Assembly (NCBI GenBank): GCA_037046705.1
Contig: JBAOHB010000009.1
Span: forward strand, 1 to 64,000
Source of the DNA: Albidovulum sp030837825
GTDB taxonomy: Bacteria > Pseudomonadota > Alphaproteobacteria > Rhodobacterales > Rhodobacteraceae
Direction: 5' to 3'
Length of the DNA: 64,000 bases
Each line of letters starts with the position of its first letter. Positions within the stretch are counted from its first letter, which is position 1. Both the position numbers and the translations under genes were made by a program. The notes under the pieces were generated by a model that saw nothing but the letters and a program-made list of their open reading frames with translations, was not told the DNA's origin and did not search any database. Positions 59,032 through 64,000 of this stretch are shown here, in pieces.

Positions 59032-59999
59032 GCGCGCTTCTGGAACTTGAGGCGGTGTCCGTCGCCATCGGCAAGGTGGCGCTGCTTGATCGCATCAGCC
59101 TGGCCGTCGACCGGCGGCAGATCCTCGGCCTTGTCGGCGAAAGCGGCTCGGGCAAGTCGCTGACGGCGATGGCCGCGATGGGGCTTCTGCCGCTGATCGG
59201 CGGGCGGGTGACCGAAGGACGGGTCAGGTTCGACGGCCAGGACATGGGCGCGATGACCGAGCCGCAGCGCCGCGCGCTGCGTGGGCGGCGGATCGGCTTC
59301 GTCACCCAGAACCCGATGACCGCGCTCGACCCGGTGCAGCGGATCGGCGAACAGGTCGATGTGGTCTCGCGCCTGCACCTCGGGCTGTCGCAATCCGCCG
59401 CCCGCGCCCGCACGCTGGACCTGCTGACGCAGTTGCGCATCCCCGATGCGCGGGCGGTGGCCGAGGCTTACCCGCACCAGTTGTCGGGCGGCATGAAGCA
59501 GCGCATCGTCATCGCGATGGCGCTGGCGGGCGAGCCGGACCTGATCATCGCCGACGAACCGACCACCGCGCTTGACGTGACGGTGCAGGCGCAGATCATC
59601 CAGATCCTTGGCGCGCTGGTGCGCGACCGCGGGCTGGCGCTGTTGCTGATCACCCATGACATGGGGGTGGTGGCGCAGGTCTGCGACCGCGTGGCGGTCC
59701 TTTATGCCGGCCGGCTGGCCGAGGAAGGCGCGGTCGGGCCGATCTTCGCCGCCCCGGCCCATCCCTATACCGCCGCGCTGATCGGCTGCATCCCGCAGGA
59801 GGGCATGGCGAAGCGAAGCCTGCACGGCATCCCCGGCGCGGTGCCTTCGGCGCTGGCCTTCCCGTCCGGTTGCCGCTTCCATCCGCGCTGCCCGCGCGCC
59901 ACCGGGATCTGCCGGGCAACCGTCCCGCCGCTGATGGCGCAGGGGCCGGGCCGGGTCGCCTGCCACCATGCGGGGCAGCTTGCCGGGGCCGCGCCATGA
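59028..59999 (+). CDS. Peptide ABC transporter ATP-binding protein (DppD-like), second system
   Basis: A 323-residue ATPase with Walker A GESGSGKS, signature LSGGMKQRIVIAMALAG and Walker B LIIADEPTTALDV. The C-terminal extension has CRFHPRCPRATGIC. Both ends overlap neighbouring genes by 4 bases, so the whole importer is translated as a tightly coupled unit. Confidence 0.92.
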   Translation: MSALLELEAVSVAIGKVALLDRISLAVDRRQILGLVGESGSGKSLTAMAAMGLLPLIGGRVTEGRVRFDGQDMGAMTEPQRRALRGRRIGFVTQNPMTALDPVQRIGEQVDVVSRLHLGLSQSAARARTLDLLTQLRIPDARAVAEAYPHQLSGGMKQRIVIAMALAGEPDLIIADEPTTALDVTVQAQIIQILGALVRDRGLALLLITHDMGVVAQVCDRVAVLYAGRLAEEGAVGPIFAAPAHPYTAALIGCIPQEGMAKRSLHGIPGAVPSALAFPSGCRFHPRCPRATGICRATVPPLMAQGPGRVACHHAGQLAGAAP

Positions 60000-60943
60000 C
60001 TGCGCCGCTGATCCGCATCGAGGGGCTGACCAGGCGCTTCGCCACCGGCGGCGGCCTTTTCGCGCGCCCGCGCGAGATGCTGGCGGTGCGCGACGTGTCG
60101 CTGGACGTGGCGCGCGGCGAGGCGCTGGGGGTGGTCGGCGAAAGCGGCTGCGGCAAGTCGACGCTCGCCCGGCTGGTCCTGCGGCTGATCGACCCCAGCG
60201 CCGGCCGGGTGATCTTCGACGGAACCGACCTGACGGCGCTTTCCCCGGCTGCGCTTCGGGCCGCGCGGCGGCGCATGGCGATGGTGTTCCAGGATCCCTA
60301 TTCCAGCCTTGATCCGCGCTACACCCTGGCCGAGGTGCTGGCCGAGCCCTTCCGCGTCCAGCGCCAGCCGCTGCCCGCCGGTGCGATCCCGTCGATGCTG
60401 GCGGCGGTCGGCCTGCCGGATACGCTGGCCGCCAGCCACCCGCACCAGCTTTCCGGCGGCCAGCGCCAGCGAGTCGGCATCGCCCGCGCGCTGGCGCTCA
60501 GGCCCGAATTCGTGGTGCTGGACGAACCGACCGCCAGTCTGGACGTGTCGATCCAGGCGCAGATCGTGGCGCTGCTGTCGGACCTGCGCGACCGGATGGG
60601 GCTGACCTATCTGTTCATCAGCCACGATCTTGGGCTTGTGCGTTATTTCTGCGACCGGATCGTGGTGATGTATCTGGGCGCGGTGGTCGAAATCCTGCCC
60701 GACACCGGCGCCGCCCCGCGCCACCCCTACACCGCCGCGCTGATGCGGTCGGGCTTCGCCCCCGATCCGGCGCGGCGCCGCGACATCGTGCCCTTGCAGG
60801 GCGAGATCCCCAGCCCCTTCGCCCTGCCGCCCGGCTGCGCCTTCGCCGGGCGCTGTCCGCGCGCCACCGACCGCTGCCGCGCCGAACGGCCGGCGCTGTC
60901 GGACGATCCCGCCCATCCCGTCGCCTGCTTCCATCCGCTCTGA
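59996..60943 (+). CDS. Peptide ABC transporter ATP-binding protein (DppF-like), second system
   Basis: A 315-residue ATPase starting at ATG 59996. It has Walker A GESGCGKST, signature LSGGQRQRVGIARALAL and Walker B FVVLDEPTASLDV; the final Cys motif is CAFAGRCPRATDRC. It completes the second peptide importer. The M81 peptidase gene starts 12 bases after its stop. Confidence 0.92.
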   Translation: MTAPLIRIEGLTRRFATGGGLFARPREMLAVRDVSLDVARGEALGVVGESGCGKSTLARLVLRLIDPSAGRVIFDGTDLTALSPAALRAARRRMAMVFQDPYSSLDPRYTLAEVLAEPFRVQRQPLPAGAIPSMLAAVGLPDTLAASHPHQLSGGQRQRVGIARALALRPEFVVLDEPTASLDVSIQAQIVALLSDLRDRMGLTYLFISHDLGLVRYFCDRIVVMYLGAVVEILPDTGAAPRHPYTAALMRSGFAPDPARRRDIVPLQGEIPSPFALPPGCAFAGRCPRATDRCRAERPALSDDPAHPVACFHPL

Positions 60944-60955
60944 AAGGCTAACCCC

Positions 60956-62461
60956 ATGCCCTTCCATGTCCTTACCGGCAGCTTCGTCCACGAAAGCAAC
61001 ACCTTCAAGAAGGGCGAGACCACGCTTCAGGACTTCCGCGACGCGGTGCTTGACGAGGGCCAGGTGGCGATCGACCGCTTCGGCGACGTGAACGACGAAC
61101 TCGCAGGTTTTCTCGATGCCGGGCGGGAGGCGGGCTGGCGCATCACCCATACGGTTTCGGCCCATGCCAACCCCGGCGCGCCGGTGTCGCGCGCGGCCTT
61201 CGACCATATCGCCGCGATCATCTGCGACGCCGCTGCCGAACAGCGCGCCACGCTGGACGGCATCCTCCTGAGCCTCCACGGCTCGATGGTGCCCGCCTTT
61301 TGCGAGGATGGCGAGGGCGAGCTGCTGGCCCGCCTGCGCGAGGTGGTCGGGCCGGACCTTCCGGTCGCGGTGACGCTTGACCTGCACGCGATGGTGACGC
61401 CGGCGATGGTGGAACGGGCGCAGATCCTCGTCAGCTACAAGACCTATCCGCATGTCGACATGCGCGAAACCGGACGCCATGCCGGGCGGCTTCTGGATGC
61501 GGCGATGCGGGGCGCGGTCAGGCCGGCCACGCTGCGCGCCCATCGCCCGATGCTGGACGAGGCGAACGCCGGGCGCACCGACGTGCCGGAAACCGCCGCG
61601 CTTTACGCCCGCGCCCGGGCGCACGAGGCCGAACCGGGCATCCTTGCCGTGTCGGTCAACGCCGGCTTTTCCGAGGCCGACATCACCGAGATGGGGCCGA
61701 CTGTGCTGGTCACCCACGACCTGGGCGCGGAGACCCGTGCGCGCGAGATCGCCGAGGCGCTGGCCGACACGATCTGGGACCAGCGCGGCCATGTCTTCAA
61801 CGATTTCCTGACCCCGGCCGCGGCGGCGGCCGAGGCGCGCGATTTCGATGCCGCCAAGGGGCCGCTGGTGATCGCCGACTATGCCGACAACCCCGGTGCC
61901 GGGGCCTATGGCGACGCGACCGCGCTTCTTGACGCGCTTCTGAAGGCCGGCGCCACCGGCGGCGCCTTCGCCCCGATGATCGACCCCGCGGCGGCGGCCG
62001 AGCTTCACCGCCACAAGGTCGGCGAAACCGTGACGCTCGACCTGGGCGGCAAGCGCGATCCGGCCTTCGGCGGCGGCCCGATGCGGCTGACCGGCGAGAT
62101 CGTCCACCTGTCGGACGGCACCTATACCGGCGACGGCCCGATCCTGGGCGGCATCACCCACAGCTTCGGCCCCACCGCGGTGTTCCGGGTGCAGGGGATC
62201 GACATCCTTGTCGTCACGCTGAACGAACAGATGCTCGACCTTCAGCAGGTGCGCGCCTTCGGGATCGAGCCTGCGCGCCTGCGCTTCCTGGTGGTCAAGT
62301 CGATGCAGCACTTCCGGGCCGCCTTTGAACCGATCGCCGGCCGCGTCATCGTCTGCGACACCGGCGCGCTGGCGACCCCGCAGGCGCACCTGCGCCCCTA
62401 TATCCGCGTCCGCCGCCCGGTCTGGCCGCTGGACCGGACGGGATTCGCCCCGAGCCGCTGA
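60956..62461 (+). CDS. M81-family (MlrC-like) metallopeptidase
   Basis: A 501-residue protein of the MlrC family, named after an enzyme that degrades linearised microcystin, a peptide with D-amino acids. The N-terminal HESNTFKKGET and the VTLDLHAMVT segment contain expected metal ligands, and the C-terminal MlrC domain has IADYADNPGAGAYGDAT and LGGITHSFGPTAVFRVQG. No signal peptide is present, so it acts in the cytoplasm on imported peptides. Placement at the end of a peptide-importer operon, opposite an N-acylamino-acid racemase pair, suggests hydrolysis of unusual or D-residue peptides. Substrate is unknown. Confidence 0.88.
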   Translation: MPFHVLTGSFVHESNTFKKGETTLQDFRDAVLDEGQVAIDRFGDVNDELAGFLDAGREAGWRITHTVSAHANPGAPVSRAAFDHIAAIICDAAAEQRATLDGILLSLHGSMVPAFCEDGEGELLARLREVVGPDLPVAVTLDLHAMVTPAMVERAQILVSYKTYPHVDMRETGRHAGRLLDAAMRGAVRPATLRAHRPMLDEANAGRTDVPETAALYARARAHEAEPGILAVSVNAGFSEADITEMGPTVLVTHDLGAETRAREIAEALADTIWDQRGHVFNDFLTPAAAAAEARDFDAAKGPLVIADYADNPGAGAYGDATALLDALLKAGATGGAFAPMIDPAAAAELHRHKVGETVTLDLGGKRDPAFGGGPMRLTGEIVHLSDGTYTGDGPILGGITHSFGPTAVFRVQGIDILVVTLNEQMLDLQQVRAFGIEPARLRFLVVKSMQHFRAAFEPIAGRVIVCDTGALATPQAHLRPYIRVRRPVWPLDRTGFAPSR

Positions 62462-62560
62462 TCTGGGCCGGCCGCGCCGATCCCCGTGACGATCAGGGGC
62501 GGCCCATGCCGGGAACCGCCTCGCCCTTCCCGGCGGACGGATGTCGGCCGGTCTTCGTCG

Positions 62561-63733
62561 TCACTGGCCGGCGGTCGGCGGGCGACGCCCCGGGCGCGAA
62601 AGCTCAGCGGCGATGATCATGCGCTGGATGTCGCTCGTGCCTTCGTAGATGCGGCAGATGCGGGCGTCGCGGTAGATGCGTTCCACCGCGAAGTCCTTCA
62701 GATAGCCGTAGCCGCCGTGCACCTGGATCGCTTCCGAGGCGACCAATTCGGCGGCCTCGGAAGCGTAGAGCTTGGCCATCGCCGCCTCGGTCTTGCAGGT
62801 CTGTCCGGCGTCGCGCAGCCGCGCCGCATGGTGCAGATAGCAGCGCGCGGTCTCGACCTTCATGCGCATGTCGGCCAGCCGGAAGCCAACCGCCTGATGC
62901 TCGACGAGCGGTTTGCCGAAGGTCCGCCGTTCAAGCGCATAGGCATGGGCGAGGTCGAAGGCCGCGCGCGCCAACCCGACCGACTGCGCCGCGATCCCGA
63001 GCCGCCCGAGTTCGAGCGTGCCCATTGCCAGAGCGTAGCCGCCGCCGACCGTTCCGAGGACATGGTCGTCGGCCACGAAGACCCCGTCGAGTCCCACCTG
63101 GCAGGTTTCCGACGCCGAGAGGCCGAGCTTGTCCTCGACCCTGAGGACGGCGTAGCCCGGCGCCGAGGGCGGCACCAGGAAGGCGGTGATGCGGCGGCGC
63201 GGATCGTCGGAGTCGACGGCAGCGAAGACGATCGCGATATCGGCCGACTTGCCATTCGACATGAACTGCTTGGTGCCGGAGATCCGGAATCCGCCCTCGC
63301 AGCGCCGGGCCCTGGTGGCGATGGCGAAGGCATTCGATCCGGCCTCGGGCTCGGTCAGGCCGAAAGCGCCGTTGATCTTCCCCTCTGCCAGCGGCCTGAG
63401 GTAGCGGCTCTTCTGCATCTCGGACCCGTGGTGGAGAAGCGGGCTCGACACCAGCCCGTTGTGCAGCGCCATCATCGCCCCGATGCTGCCGTCGGCGGCG
63501 GAAATCTCCTCGACCGCCATCACGTAGCTGACGTGATCGGTGCCGACGCCACCCAGGCTTTCCGGCACCAGCATGCCCAGAAAGCCGAGCGCACCCAACG
63601 CCGCCATCTCGGCGCGCGGGAACGCCTTGCCGCAGTCGCGATCGGCTGCGGTGGGCGCAAGACGATCCTGCGCAAAGGCGCGGGCGCTGTCGCGGATCAT
63701 GCGCTGGTCCTCGGTCAGCAGGCTGTCGTGCAT
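62561..63733 (-). CDS. Acyl-CoA dehydrogenase
   Basis: A 390-residue FAD enzyme starting at ATG 63733, where the family N-terminus begins (LLTEDQRMIRDSARAFAQDRL). FGLTEPEAGSNAFAIATRA, the FISGTKQ-like GFRISGTKQFMSNG, and the C-terminal IYRDARICRIYEGTSDIQRM are present, the last with the catalytic Glu of the short/medium-chain group. The start codon lies just past the upstream CoA-transferase stop. The pair suggests degradation of a short or branched acyl acid activated by CoA transfer. A 99-base gap separates it from the convergent M81 gene. Confidence 0.92.
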   Translation of the reverse strand: MHDSLLTEDQRMIRDSARAFAQDRLAPTAADRDCGKAFPRAEMAALGALGFLGMLVPESLGGVGTDHVSYVMAVEEISAADGSIGAMMALHNGLVSSPLLHHGSEMQKSRYLRPLAEGKINGAFGLTEPEAGSNAFAIATRARRCEGGFRISGTKQFMSNGKSADIAIVFAAVDSDDPRRRITAFLVPPSAPGYAVLRVEDKLGLSASETCQVGLDGVFVADDHVLGTVGGGYALAMGTLELGRLGIAAQSVGLARAAFDLAHAYALERRTFGKPLVEHQAVGFRLADMRMKVETARCYLHHAARLRDAGQTCKTEAAMAKLYASEAAELVASEAIQVHGGYGYLKDFAVERIYRDARICRIYEGTSDIQRMIIAAELSRPGRRPPTAGQ

Positions 63734-63734
63734 G

Positions 63735-64000
63735 TCAGGCCCTTTCGCGGCTGCGGGTTGCATCGTGCAGAATGCCGTCTTCGACCAGCCGGGCGATCTC
63801 GTCGTCCCGCAGGCCGAGCCGGTGCGCGAGAATGGCCGGCCCATCGGCACCGAGACCGGGCGCGGCCGCCGTCGGCCGCGCGGGCATCGCAGAGAACCGC
63901 GCCGGCTGCGCCATGACGCGCTCGGCCCGGCCGTCTGCGCCGGGGACAACCGGCAGCAGATCGCGGGCAGCGACCTGCTGTCCGGCGACAGCCTCCGGCA
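63735..64000 (-). CDS. CaiB/BaiF-type CoA transferase, C-terminal end
   Basis: The last 87 codons of a gene that enters from the right edge and ends with TGA at 63735. The reading frame gives RFSAMPARPTAAAPGLGADG, then ILAHRLGLRDDEIARLVEDG. This is the usual closing helix of type III (CaiB/Frc) CoA transferases, in which a substrate-proximal loop and the DDEIAxLxxxGV end are conserved. It ends one base before the acyl-CoA dehydrogenase ATG, implying one operon. No more can be said without the rest. Confidence 0.7.
   Translation of the reverse strand, partial: PEAVAGQQVAARDLLPVVPGADGRAERVMAQPARFSAMPARPTAAAPGLGADGPAILAHRLGLRDDEIARLVEDGILHDATRSRERA

Noticed and set aside
59765..62389. 874-codon minus-strand open frame
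   Set aside because: Antisense to the second importer's ATPase genes and the M81 peptidase; no domain and biased composition.

Overview
The window looks like a chromosomal segment of a GC-rich alphaproteobacterium of the Rhodobacterales (Rhodobacteraceae/Paracoccaceae type). The basis is gene content and order: a DUF3035-type lipoprotein gene beside lspA, purH, a heparinase II/III gene and rsmB in one run, a DUF1674/SdhE-assembly-like small gene facing dapB, and an intergenic palindromic element of a kind I associate with this order. No rRNA, tRNA, CRISPR array, phage gene or transposase was recognised. A species name cannot be given from sequence alone.

Layout. 1-1003: 5' part of an unrecognised membrane protein running off the left edge. 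1212-5856 (-): a polar-amino-acid-type ABC transporter whose operon ends in a purine nucleoside phosphorylase and an amidohydrolase-type deaminase. 6106-11263 (+): an RND efflux operon with two adaptor proteins and one pump. 11264-26374 (mostly -): housekeeping run with a membrane/spermidine-synthase-like fusion, rmuC, mutL, an inactive and an active M16 peptidase, DUF3035 lipoprotein, lspA, purH, heparinase-like protein, rsmB, a DUF1674 protein (+) and dapB.

26520-31468 is a compact gene graveyard. A LysR gene and an agmatinase gene meet head to head at a junction where the LysR 5' end is gone. Two short-chain dehydrogenase genes carry single-base frameshifts, and the second is joined to a 5'-truncated polysaccharide deacetylase. 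An NCS1 permease has an in-frame stop and is joined to the last part of a GMC oxidoreductase. Only a 57-residue membrane protein and the agmatinase remain open.

31535-40028 holds a divergent lysR/lysA pair followed by a complete peptide ABC transporter and a cytoplasmic YkuD-fold protein. I read it as a candidate system for salvaging diaminopimelate-containing murein peptides. 40295-42401 is rbfA, a DUF2233 gene and truB. 42451-46020 (-) pairs an FMN/FeS oxidoreductase with an aldehyde dehydrogenase, beside a 1-Cys peroxiredoxin (+). 46890-50252 (-) holds two glycosyltransferases and two methyltransferases. 50353-52506 (-) is pnp.

52727-62461 is a second peptide/D-amino-acid locus. An N-acylamino-acid racemase-type enolase-superfamily enzyme with a GNAT acyltransferase (-) lies across from an RpiR regulator, a second complete peptide ABC transporter and an M81 (MlrC-like) metallopeptidase (+). 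An 11-base AT-rich word is shared by the control regions of this locus and the lysR/lysA locus, so the two salvage systems may be co-regulated. The window closes with an acyl-CoA dehydrogenase and the C-terminal end of a CaiB-type CoA transferase (-).
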